From assembly GCA_020847695.1 (NCBI GenBank), contig JADLBP010000077.1, positions 1 through 33,273 on the forward strand: a stretch of 33,273 nucleotides of DNA, given 5' to 3'. The notes beneath the pieces were generated by a model, which saw only the letters and a program-made list of their open reading frames with translations, did no database searches and was not told the origin of the DNA. A program made the translations under genes and the position numbers. Source of the DNA: Planctomycetota bacterium. Lineage in GTDB: Bacteria > Planctomycetota > UBA1135 > GCA-002686595. Of the stretch, positions 7,592-15,321 are shown piece after piece. Positions within the stretch are counted from its first letter, which is position 1. Every line of letters starts with the position of its first letter.

Positions 7592-10225
7592 TCAGCGGTC
7601 GACGGGAGCCGCGAGCTCGTCCAGGTTGCGTTGCACGCGCTCGCGCTCGGCGGCCGGAGCGCCCGGCGTCGCGTCGTAGAGCCGCGCGGCTTCGGTCAGG
7701 TGCTCGCGCGCGGCGTCCGGGCGTCCGACGCGCGCGAGGCAGAGCCCGAGCACGTATTCGGCGCGCGCCGGCGCGAGCGGATCGCCCGACGCCTGTGCGC
7801 GGAGCAGGGCGAGCGCTTCCTCGAACGACGGGATCGCGCGCTCGCACTCGCCGACGTCGGAGAGGAACACGCCGTAGCCGTGCAGTCCCTCCGCGAGCAA
7901 CGCGGGAGGGATGTCCGGGCCGCGACGGATCCGCAGCACCTCCTCCCAACACTCGCGTGCCCGGTCGTCGCGCTTCTCGGCGTGGTAGAGCAACGCGAGC
8001 TTCGAGAGCGTCCGCGAGACCTCCGGGTGCTCGGGCCCGAGCCGTTTGGTCTGCAGCGCGAGGCCTTCCTCGAGCGCGGGCGCGGCCGCAGCGACGTCGC
8101 CGACCGCGAGGTGCATCGTCGCGAGGCTCGAGAGCACCGAGCCCAGCCCCTCCTCGCCGTCGCCGCCGAGCGCGCGGTAGCCGGCTTCGGCGCGTCGCAT
8201 CGCGAGCCCGGCTTCGTCGCGCTCGCCCTTGCGCCACAGCGTCGCCGCGAGGTTCGAGAGCGTCTGCAGCGTCAACGGATGCGCGTCGCCGAAGATCCCG
8301 CCGCGGATCGCGAGCGCCTCGCGCAGCTCGGTGATCGCGAGCTCGAGCTCGCCGCGCCCTTGGTGCACGATCGCGAGGTTGTTCAGGCTCTCGGCGACCG
8401 GCAGCGAGCCGTCGTCGTCCGCGCGCCGCAGTGCGAGCGCCTCGCGGTGCAACGCCTCGGCGTCGTCGTCGCGACCGAGGTTGCGCAAGCACGCCGCGAG
8501 GTCGTTCGCGACCGAGTCGACCTCGGCGTGGCGATTCGGTCCCGCCGCGCGGTTGACTTGCAGCGCTTCGGTCAGCAGCTCGACGGCGCGCTCGAACTCG
8601 CCGACCTGGTACGCGAACTGGCCCTGGCCGCGCAGCGAGATCGCGTACTCGAGCGAATCGCGGCCGAACGCTCGCTCGCGGATCTCCGCGGCCTCGCCGA
8701 GCAGCCGGTGCGCGTCGTCGAGCAGATCGAGCCGCATGCACACGCGTCCGAGCGTGTCCAGCAAGTTCGCGCGCACGTGGTCGTTGCGCGCGTACTGGCG
8801 ATGCACGCGCTCGGCGTGCGCGACGATCAGCTTCTGCGCGTGCGCTTGCCACGCGGCGTCCTGCGACGGCTGCGCCGGGAGGAACGCGTCCATCAGGAAG
8901 TCGGAGATGCTCTGGAACGAGTCCGCTTCCATCCGCGCGTGCGCGGCCTCGGCTTCGGCGAGCCGCTCGCTACGCCGCGCCGAGAAGAGCCCGTACAACA
9001 GCGCCGCGAGCACCGCGACGCCGGCCGCGACCGCGACGCGGTTGCGCCGGACGAACTTCCACGCGACGTAGACGATCGAATCGGCGCGCGCGCGCACCGG
9101 TTGGCCCGCGAGATGGCGTTCGAGGTCGTCCGCGAGCTCCTGCGCCGACGCGTAACGACGCTCGGGCTCCTTGCGCAACGCCATCAGCACGATGCGATCG
9201 AGATCGCCGCGCAGCGCGCGCTTGAGGCCCGCCGGCGTGCTCTTGAACGTCGCCGCGATCGCCCCGGGCTCGCGCGCGGAGTCGGCGCGGAAGACGCGCG
9301 TGCTCGGGCGCTCCGGCGTGCGTTCGCGGATCAGGCGCTCCCAATCCGCGGGGCTGCGACTGTCGCTCTGGAACGGCCGGCGGCCGGTCAGGAGCTCGTA
9401 GAGCACGACGCCGAGCGAGTACACGTCGAGCGCGGTCGTCACCGCGCCGCCCGCGAGCTGTTCGGGACTCGCGTACTCCGGCGTCAGCACGCGTGCGAGC
9501 GTGCGCGGCGCGTCCGGCGTCGCTTCGTCGGGCTCCTCTTCGAGCAACCGCGCGATGCCGAAGTCGAGCAGCCGCGGCTGCCCGCGCTCGTCGATCAGGA
9601 TGTTCGCCGGCTTGAGGTCGCAGTGCACGACCAGGTTCTGGTGCGCGTAGTGCACGGCGCGACAGACCTGCGCGAACAGGCGCAGGCGCGCGGCGAGCGG
9701 GAGCCGTTGGCTCTCGGCGTAACGATCGATCGTCTCGCCGCGCACGAGCTCCATCACGAGGTACGGGCAGCCCTCGTCGGTCGTGCCGCCGTCGTACAAA
9801 CGCGCGATGCTCGGGTGTTGGAGCGCGGCGAGCGTGCGGCGCTCGAACTCGAAGCGACGCAACATCCACTCGGTCGCGCGCTCGGCGCGGATGAGCTTGA
9901 TCGCGACTTCTTGCTCGAACAGCCCGTCCGCGCGCCGCGCGCGGTAGACGACGCCCATGCCGCCCGCGCCGAGCCGCTCGGTCAGCGCGTAGACGCCGAG
10001 CGTGCGCCCGAGCATCGGATCCTCGCCCGCGGTGCGCGTGCGCGTCTCGACGCGGCTGAACGCGTCGTCGCCGGCGGCGTCGTTCGCGAGCAGGAGCTCG
10101 ACCTCGCGCCGCAGCTCGCGGTCGGAGCCGCACTCCCGGTCGAGCAGCGCGGCGCGTTCGTCGGCGGCGAGATCGGCGGCGCGATGGAACAGCGCCTCGA
10201 TCCGTTTCCAGCGCTCACTCTCCAC
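7592..10225 (-). CDS. Membrane Ser/Thr protein kinase with TPR sensor/scaffold region
   Basis: An 877-residue PknB-type kinase. The N-terminal helical segment (1-55, RWKRIEALFHRAADL...) is typical of kinases paired with ECF sigma factors and supports the GTG start at 10225. The kinase domain is at about 78-370, with LGAGGMGVVY (85-94), VAIK K110, HCDLKPAN (201-208), DFG (221-223) and TPEYASPEQ (248-256). One transmembrane helix (about 396-414) is followed by about 450 residues of tetratricopeptide-type repeats, presumably extracytoplasmic. C202 replaces the arginine of the usual HRD motif, making it a 'non-RD' kinase that may not need activation-loop phosphorylation. The start overlaps the sigma-factor gene by 11 bases. 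Kinases of this layout are thought to phosphorylate their partner sigma factor, which is the likely role here. Confidence 0.95.
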   Translation of the reverse strand: MESERWKRIEALFHRAADLAADERAALLDRECGSDRELRREVELLLANDAAGDDAFSRVETRTRTAGEDPMLGRTLGVYALTERLGAGGMGVVYRARRADGLFEQEVAIKLIRAERATEWMLRRFEFERRTLAALQHPSIARLYDGGTTDEGCPYLVMELVRGETIDRYAESQRLPLAARLRLFAQVCRAVHYAHQNLVVHCDLKPANILIDERGQPRLLDFGIARLLEEEPDEATPDAPRTLARVLTPEYASPEQLAGGAVTTALDVYSLGVVLYELLTGRRPFQSDSRSPADWERLIRERTPERPSTRVFRADSAREPGAIAATFKSTPAGLKRALRGDLDRIVLMALRKEPERRYASAQELADDLERHLAGQPVRARADSIVYVAWKFVRRNRVAVAAGVAVLAALLYGLFSARRSERLAEAEAAHARMEADSFQSISDFLMDAFLPAQPSQDAAWQAHAQKLIVAHAERVHRQYARNDHVRANLLDTLGRVCMRLDLLDDAHRLLGEAAEIRERAFGRDSLEYAISLRGQGQFAYQVGEFERAVELLTEALQVNRAAGPNRHAEVDSVANDLAACLRNLGRDDDAEALHREALALRRADDDGSLPVAESLNNLAIVHQGRGELELAITELREALAIRGGIFGDAHPLTLQTLSNLAATLWRKGERDEAGLAMRRAEAGYRALGGDGEEGLGSVLSSLATMHLAVGDVAAAAPALEEGLALQTKRLGPEHPEVSRTLSKLALLYHAEKRDDRARECWEEVLRIRRGPDIPPALLAEGLHGYGVFLSDVGECERAIPSFEEALALLRAQASGDPLAPARAEYVLGLCLARVGRPDAAREHLTEAARLYDATPGAPAAERERVQRNLDELAAPVDR

Positions 10226-10778
10226 GCGAGCCGTCCATCCGCGCGCGCAGCCACGCCCGAGCGACGCGCCATTCGCGGCGCACGGTCGACTCGGAAGCGC
10301 CGAGCACCTTGCCGACCTCCTCCACCGAGAGGCCGGCGAAGAAACGGAGCTCGACGATGCGCGCCTTGGTCGCGTCGAAGTCGGCGAGCGCCGCGAGCGC
10401 GTCGTCGAGCGCGAGCAAGTCCTCGTCCTCGAGCGGCTCGGCGACGTCGAAGCCCTCGAGCGGCACGCGCGCGAAGCCGCCGCCGCGCTTGTCGCGAGCG
10501 CGCTTGCGCGCGTGGTCGACCAACACGCGCCGGATCGCGGTCGCGGCGGCCGCGAAGAAGCTGTCGCGGTCCGAGAACGTCGCGTCCTTGCCCCCGACCA
10601 GCCGCAGGTAGGCTTCGTTGACCAGCGCGGTCGGCTGCAGCGTGTGGTCGGAGCGCTCGCCCGCCATTTCGCGGCGCGCGAGCTCGCGCAGCTCGTCGTA
10701 GAGCGACGCGGCGAGCTCGCGGGCGGCCTCGGCGTCGCCCGCTTGGGCCGAGCGGAGCATGCGGGTGAAGTCGGGCAT
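10215..10778 (-). CDS. ECF sigma factor, TIGR02999 / Sigma70_ECF type
   Basis: A 187-residue alternative sigma factor that would direct RNA polymerase to a small regulon. Region 2 has the family hallmark LYDELRELARREM...HTLQPTALVNEAYLRL (about 27-62). Region 4 is at about 142-182 (LSVEEVGKVLGASESTVRREWRVARAWL), a helix-turn-helix for the -35 element. The ATG at 10778 gives the usual family length. The gene overlaps the downstream kinase by 11 bases, so the two are one transcription and translation unit. There is no anti-sigma factor gene, and in such pairs the kinase is believed to control sigma activity. The secreted propeller gene diverges from it and is the obvious candidate target. Confidence 0.93.
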   Translation of the reverse strand: MPDFTRMLRSAQAGDAEAARELAASLYDELRELARREMAGERSDHTLQPTALVNEAYLRLVGGKDATFSDRDSFFAAAATAIRRVLVDHARKRARDKRGGGFARVPLEGFDVAEPLEDEDLLALDDALAALADFDATKARIVELRFFAGLSVEEVGKVLGASESTVRREWRVARAWLRARMDGSRGE

Positions 10779-10821
10779 CGGGAGCGTCGTCGCGAGTCGC
10801 AAGTCGCGCGCCCGCGGTGGA

Positions 10822-10839
10822 CGAGCTCCGAGGAGCTCG
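10822..10839. promoter_or_regulatory. 8-2-8 perfect dyad upstream of the sigma-factor gene
   Basis: CGAGCTCC-GA-GGAGCTCG is a perfect inverted repeat with two central bases, 43 bases before the sigma ATG. With only two central bases it is better suited to a protein-binding operator than to an RNA hairpin. A partly related sequence (AGAGCTCGAACCC) recurs near 11034 in the same intergenic region, beside a copy of the flanking GC-rich stretch. Confidence 0.45.
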
Positions 10840-10860
10840 AACCCACGGCGAGGCGCGCGC

Positions 10861-10886
10861 CGGAAGCGGCGGCTTCCGTAACTATA
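10861..10886 (-). promoter_or_regulatory. Hairpin and possible -10 box for the sigma/kinase operon
   Basis: On the minus strand TATAGT (10886-10881) is a 5-of-6 match to a housekeeping -10 box, but no convincing -35 lies 16-18 bases upstream. Immediately downstream is a perfect 7-bp hairpin with a GGCG loop (10861-10878), which would lie at the very 5' end of a transcript from this box. The -10 assignment is tentative. Confidence 0.35.
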
Positions 10887-11145
10887 CGAGCGACCGCGCA
10901 CCCCCCCGCAGCGTCGGTCCGGCGAGAGTTCGAGGTTTTTTTTGACCGGTCGCGCGCTCCGACCGCGCATGGGCTGACGTGGCGGCACACCGGTTGGTCC
11001 GGCGGGTCGCCGCTGGAAAAGACTGCTCGCCGAAGAGCTCGAACCCGCGCCGCGCGCGCCCCTGGCGCCGTCCTGCGTCCGAGCTTCGGCCGGCAGGTAC
11101 GGAATCTGGATCGTGCGACGTCGATCGAATCGCCGCGCAGCGCTC

Positions 11146-11163
11146 CGCGAGCCTCGGCTCGCG
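11146..11163. promoter_or_regulatory. 8-2-8 perfect dyad upstream of the propeller gene
   Basis: CGCGAGCC-TC-GGCTCGCG is a perfect inverted repeat with two central bases, 50 bases before the ATG at 11214. It mirrors in size and position the dyad at 10822-10839 ahead of the divergent sigma gene, although the arms differ in sequence. Confidence 0.4.
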
Positions 11164-11213
11164 ATCCGCGGTCGCCGCAGGGGCCCGCGCAACCGAGTAG
11201 AACTGGAACACCG

Positions 11214-13754
11214 ATGAAGCACTCGAAGACGATCGCGCTCGCCGCGCTGGCGCTCACCGCCGGCGTCGAGCTCGCGCAAGCGCAGCAGGCCTACTCCTGG
11301 CGCTACTTCCGCCCCAACAACACCGGCATCCAAGGCGACAACAACGAAGCGCTCTACATCGGCGCCGACGGCGATCCGTGGATCGGCGGCTACAACCCGA
11401 TCTGGGAAGAAGGCGGGGTCGCCAAGTTCGTCCAGGCGGACGATCGCTGGATCGACATCTCGAACGTCGACTGGCCTGCGATCGGACACCCGAACGACCA
11501 AGGCTGCGTGCGCGTCACCGACATCCTCCAAGACGGCCAGGGCAAGCTCTGGTGCGCGACGTGGCGCGGCGCGTTCCGCTTCGACCCGAAGAAGGGCGGC
11601 GATTCGATCCAGCGCTTCGGTCCCGGCAACTCGACGCTGCCCGGCGGCTTCACCGAGGACATCGAGCTCGCTCCCGACGGTTCGGTGATCTTCTCCGCGT
11701 ACTCGTCGATCTGGGGCGGCGGCGGGATCAGCCGCTACCAACCGGCGACCAACACGTGGTCGAGCCTCGGGCTCTACGGCGGCAAGATCGCGTCGCAGCC
11801 CAAGCCCGGCGGCGGCTTCTACGTCTGGGCGTCGATCGGCGGCTCGTTCGGTGGCTCGGCGCGCTGGGACAGCACCACCAACGTCTGGACGAGCTACCCG
11901 CTGACCGCGAACCAGCCGCGCGAGCTGATCTCGAAGCAATCGGTCGACGACGTCGGCAACGTGTGGATGCTGCGCATGGTCGACACGTGGGACTCGACGC
12001 TCGACTGCATGCGTCCCGACGGCACGTGGATCCATCCGCCGCTGCCGACGCTGCCCGTCGCGCCGCCGTACATCGCCGCGGTGCACGCGTTCGGCAACTT
12101 CCAAGCGCTGATGGTCGACGGCTTCGGCAACCTGCAACGCTTCGACGGCTCGGCGTGGACCAACCTCGGCCCCGTCCCGATCGGCGGCTTCATCGACGGC
12201 TTCGACATCGACGCCGCCGGCAACGTGTGGCTGTGCGGCATCGGCGGTGCCGCGAAGCGCGACGTCGCGACCGGTGCGTGGCAGCGCTATCGCATCACCA
12301 ACACCGGCAACTGCGACAGCTTCAACGGCGACCTCGCGATCGATCCGGTCAACGGTTACGTGTACGCGACCGCGAACGCGGCGGCCGGGACCGGCGGGAT
12401 GACGCGCTTCGACGGCGAGCGCTGGGTCTCCTGGAACCAAGCGACGTACGGCCTCGGCTACGACTGGCCGTTCATGACCGACAACTGCCAGGCGATCGCG
12501 TACCGGCCCTCGAACGGACGCTTCGTCGCGTCGCCCGCGGACTGGATCTACGGCGTCCACGAGTGGACTGGCTCGGCCTTCCAGCAACTGCCCGGACTCG
12601 ACGGCGCGACGCGCATGCTCGAGGACGCGACCGGACGCCTGTGGGCGATCGGCGGCACGATCGGGCTCGGGTTCTACACCGGATCGACGTGGACGAACGT
12701 GCCGGGCATCGGCGGCGGCGCGGCGTTGAAGCAAGACCCGACGGACCCCGCGACGATCTGGGCCGCGAACGACCTCGAGCTGATGCGCACCAACGGCACG
12801 ACGTCGCTGCGCAAGACTCCGGCGGACTACCCGGGCTCCTCGCAGTCGTTCACCGGTCTCGCGATCGGCGCGGACGGCAGCTCGTGGATCGGCACGTGGC
12901 AGCAGTTCACCAGCACCGGCAGCACGCTGATGCACCTCGACGGCAACGGCAACGTGCTCCAGTCGTGGCAACACGATGCGGGCTGGCCGTTCCCGGGCGA
13001 GCACGTGCGCCCGCTCGGCGTGACGCCGGATGGTCGCGTGTGGATGAGCTACGACGCCGAGTACCCGTCCAACGACATGGGCCTGTGCTGGTTCGACGGC
13101 GTCAACGTCGGCAAGTTCCCGGCGCCGCCGGGCGGCGTGCCGCAGTGGGGAGGCCTGCCGCACGCGGCGATCAACGACTTCGAGATCAAGCCGATCGCCG
13201 GCGGTTACGAGCTGTGGATGAGCTTCGGCAGCCGCGGCATCGCGTCGCTGACCGTGCTCGATCAACCGCTCGGCACGACGTACTGCGCGGGCGACGGCAG
13301 CGCGGCGGGCGCGAGCTGCCCGTGCGGCAACTCGTCGGCATCGGGCACGCAGAGCGGTTGCAAGAACTCGACCGGCGTCGGCGCAACGCTGCGCGCGCTC
13401 GGCACGAGCTCGGTCGCCGCCGACGACTTCGCGCTCTCCGCCGCGCAGCTCCCGCCGAACGCGAACGGTCTCGTGTTCATGGGAGCGAACGCGGTCAACG
13501 CGACGCCGTTCGGCGACGGACTGCGCTGCGTCGGAGCGCCGATCTATCGCTTCGCGGTCAAGAAGGCGAGCGCGAGCGGCACGCTCGCGTACGGCCCGGG
13601 CCAGATCGCGTGGATCGAGTCGCACCTCGCGGGCGGCGCATGGATCTCCGCCGGCGCGACCCGGCGCTTCCAAGCGTGGTACCGCGATCCGACGGGGCCG
13701 TGCGGAGCGGGCTTCAACACGACCAACGCGCTCGAGATCCACTTCACGCCGTAG
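11214..13754 (+). CDS. Secreted beta-propeller protein with a recurrent C-terminal module
   Basis: An 846-residue exported protein. Residues 1-23 form a signal peptide (MKHSK then a hydrophobic core, cleavage AQA-QQ). Residues about 30-685 are repeated blades with motifs like 'DGDPWIGGY', 'GKLWCATW', 'GNVWMLRM', 'GNVWLCGI', 'GRLWAIGG', 'GSSWIGTW' and 'GRVWMSYD'. These resemble two-component-regulator (Reg_prop) propellers, which suggests a ligand-binding beta-propeller. Residues 690-846 are a separate module opening with YCAGDG and closing with FQAWYRDPTGPCG...ALEIHFTP. It is clearly related to the end of the metalloprotease at 26395-29400. The gene diverges from the ECF sigma factor/kinase operon. 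Ligand unknown; there is no transmembrane segment or kinase domain, so it is not itself a two-component sensor. Confidence 0.9.
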   Translation: MKHSKTIALAALALTAGVELAQAQQAYSWRYFRPNNTGIQGDNNEALYIGADGDPWIGGYNPIWEEGGVAKFVQADDRWIDISNVDWPAIGHPNDQGCVRVTDILQDGQGKLWCATWRGAFRFDPKKGGDSIQRFGPGNSTLPGGFTEDIELAPDGSVIFSAYSSIWGGGGISRYQPATNTWSSLGLYGGKIASQPKPGGGFYVWASIGGSFGGSARWDSTTNVWTSYPLTANQPRELISKQSVDDVGNVWMLRMVDTWDSTLDCMRPDGTWIHPPLPTLPVAPPYIAAVHAFGNFQALMVDGFGNLQRFDGSAWTNLGPVPIGGFIDGFDIDAAGNVWLCGIGGAAKRDVATGAWQRYRITNTGNCDSFNGDLAIDPVNGYVYATANAAAGTGGMTRFDGERWVSWNQATYGLGYDWPFMTDNCQAIAYRPSNGRFVASPADWIYGVHEWTGSAFQQLPGLDGATRMLEDATGRLWAIGGTIGLGFYTGSTWTNVPGIGGGAALKQDPTDPATIWAANDLELMRTNGTTSLRKTPADYPGSSQSFTGLAIGADGSSWIGTWQQFTSTGSTLMHLDGNGNVLQSWQHDAGWPFPGEHVRPLGVTPDGRVWMSYDAEYPSNDMGLCWFDGVNVGKFPAPPGGVPQWGGLPHAAINDFEIKPIAGGYELWMSFGSRGIASLTVLDQPLGTTYCAGDGSAAGASCPCGNSSASGTQSGCKNSTGVGATLRALGTSSVAADDFALSAAQLPPNANGLVFMGANAVNATPFGDGLRCVGAPIYRFAVKKASASGTLAYGPGQIAWIESHLAGGAWISAGATRRFQAWYRDPTGPCGAGFNTTNALEIHFTP

Positions 13755-13777
13755 TCGTCGAACGCGGCGCGACCCAG

Positions 13778-13811
13778 AGCGAGCTCGGTTCCCTCCGGAG
13801 CCGAGCTCGCT
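13778..13811. terminator. Bidirectional terminator between convergent genes
   Basis: An 11-bp perfect stem (AGCGAGCTCGG at 13778-13788, CCGAGCTCGCT at 13801-13811) extends by four more pairs, one of them a wobble, to a CTCC loop. It lies between the stop of the propeller gene (13754) and the stop of the convergent gene (13817). It is followed by CGCTTTC on the plus strand. It can serve both genes. Confidence 0.75.
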
Positions 13812-13816
13812 CGCTT

Positions 13817-15250
13817 TCACGGCCGCGTCGTGAACGTCACCTCGATCGGCTCGAGCGGCACGCCGTCGGCACCGACGAAGCCGCGCTTGGTGTCGCTGTT
13901 CAGCGAGAAGCGGTACGTGCGGCCGGCTTCGAGGCGGATCGGCACGGTCAGCACCTTTCGCTCCGCGTCGTACGCGAGCTCGCCGGAGATCTCGGGCGTG
14001 TCGCGCTTCGCGCCGACGATCGACCAGCTCCGATCGCGCATCGGTCGATCGAACCGGATCGTCATCACGGTCGCGCTCGGATCGACGTCCTGCGCGCCGG
14101 ACGCGGGCTCGATCGAGACCAGCTTCGGCGCGCCTTCACCCTCGGACTTCGCGTCCTTCGCGATTCGCTCGAAGAACTCGACGATGCGCGGCATGAACGC
14201 CTCGAACGTCGGATAGCGCTCGCGATCGCGCTCGTACTCGCCGTACAGCTCGGCGAGCTCGGGCACCCAGCGAAAATGGCGCGCTCGCTCTTCCGCGGCT
14301 TGCTGCTTCGCCGCCGCTTCGCCCTCGGTCGCGAGCCGGCACCGCACGACCGACGCGCGCACCAGCGACTCGTACAAGAGCGTGCGGCCGTTGCCGTAGC
14401 CCTGGCGTTGCATCTTGGTCGCGCACGACGCGTGCAGCCGATCGCCGGCGGCCGTGAGCTCCTTCGCGAAGCGATCGACGAACGGATTGGTGTAGGTGTG
14501 CGCGAGCTCGTGCACGCAGAGCGGCAGGTAGCTCCGATCGAACTTCGGCACGCCGTCGGCATCGAACGACCAGCAGCCGAACACCGGCAGCACCTCCTCC
14601 GGCGTGCCGTCGTCGAAGCGCACGCCGACGCCGAAGTTGCCGCCGCCGCAGAGCAGCCCGGGGATCGCGACGTAGCTCGCCCCCTGCTTCACGCCGAAGA
14701 ACGCGTCGAACCACGGCAACGCGCGACTGGTCGAGAGCGTCTCGGCGAGCCGCGCCTCGGTCTTCGCGTAGAGCTCGCGCTCGCCCGCGAAGAACTCGGC
14801 AGCGTGCGACTGCGCGACGAAATCGCGCAGCTCGGCGAGGAACGGCCGCGCGCCGACGCCGCCCCAGCGCGCGTCGAGCCGCTCGGGCGCGCGATCGAAG
14901 GGGATGCGCTCGACGAGCTCCGGCAGCGGACCGAGGTGCACCGCGAGGCTCGGCAGCGCGTCGTAGGACACGCCGCGCTCGGCGCGCAGCCGCTGGAGGC
15001 TCGCGACCACCGGGTGATCCGCCCAGCGAGCGAAGTGCGCGTCGACGCGCGCGGAGTACGGCGACGCGGAATTCGCCATGCGGTACTCGGAGAAGCCCGC
15101 GAGCCGCGCGACGGCGGCGATGAGCTCGATCCGCGGATCGACCCGTACGTCGAGGGCTCGCACCGGCGGTTCCGACGGCGCCTGGGACCGCGCGGGGACC
15201 TGGAAGAGCAGCGCGAAGACGCCGCACAAGATCCACGGGAACACCTGCAT
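13817..15250 (-). CDS. Secreted DUF4932-like HExxH protein with C-terminal Ig-like domain
   Basis: A 477-residue exported protein with a signal peptide (1-24, cleavage near RSQA-PS). The central region (about 35-330) resembles DUF4932, a predicted zinc-metallopeptidase family: PLCVHELAHTYTNPFVDRF gives H247-E248-x-x-H251. A candidate third ligand is E294 in LLYESLVRAS, where the family has a conserved glutamate. Residues about 375-477 form a bacterial Ig-like (Big_5) domain (PASGAQDVDPSATVMTIRFDRPM ... VTFTTRP). Proteolytic activity is predicted from HExxH only; the substrate is unknown. The gene is divergent from the glycosyltransferase with 67 bases between starts, so they probably share a control region. 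It converges on the propeller gene through a shared terminator. Confidence 0.83.
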   Translation of the reverse strand: MQVFPWILCGVFALLFQVPARSQAPSEPPVRALDVRVDPRIELIAAVARLAGFSEYRMANSASPYSARVDAHFARWADHPVVASLQRLRAERGVSYDALPSLAVHLGPLPELVERIPFDRAPERLDARWGGVGARPFLAELRDFVAQSHAAEFFAGERELYAKTEARLAETLSTSRALPWFDAFFGVKQGASYVAIPGLLCGGGNFGVGVRFDDGTPEEVLPVFGCWSFDADGVPKFDRSYLPLCVHELAHTYTNPFVDRFAKELTAAGDRLHASCATKMQRQGYGNGRTLLYESLVRASVVRCRLATEGEAAAKQQAAEERARHFRWVPELAELYGEYERDRERYPTFEAFMPRIVEFFERIAKDAKSEGEGAPKLVSIEPASGAQDVDPSATVMTIRFDRPMRDRSWSIVGAKRDTPEISGELAYDAERKVLTVPIRLEAGRTYRFSLNSDTKRGFVGADGVPLEPIEVTFTTRP

Positions 15251-15300
15251 GCTTCGAAACCCTCCGCCGCGATCCTACGCTCGTGCGCCGAGAACACGAG

Positions 15301-15321
15301 ATGCGCCGAGCACGAGCATGA
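15301..15321 (+). other. Possible six-codon leader peptide overlapping the glycosyltransferase start
   Basis: An ATG at 15301 opens a six-codon frame (MRRARA) whose TGA (15319-15321) overlaps the next start codon as ATGA. It lies within an 18-base-period direct repeat (TGCGCCGAG at 15284-15292 and 15302-15310). No strong ribosome site precedes it. It may be accidental, or it may deliver ribosomes to the poorly marked start at 15318. Confidence 0.25.

Larger units (their letters stand above)
10779..11213. other. Divergent control region between sigma factor and propeller genes
   Basis: These 435 bases contain no plausible gene. They hold two 8-2-8 dyads (10822-10839 and 11146-11163), a 7-bp hairpin (10861-10878), a C7 run (10901-10907), a T8 run (10936-10943) abutting the palindrome GACCGGTC (10944-10951), and a diverged direct repeat (about 10832-10861 and 11034-11060). 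No -35/-10 pair for the rightward gene was found, which is compatible with use of an alternative sigma factor. Confidence 0.6.

Noticed and set aside
6476-10621. 1381-residue plus-strand frame across the aminotransferase, kinase and sigma genes
   Set aside because: Antisense to three confidently identified genes with conserved catalytic motifs; typical GC-rich shadow frame.
10944-10970. TTGACC at 10942-10947 as a -35 box for the propeller gene
   Set aside because: No acceptable -10 hexamer lies 16-18 bases downstream (GCGCAT), and the gene starts about 270 bases later.
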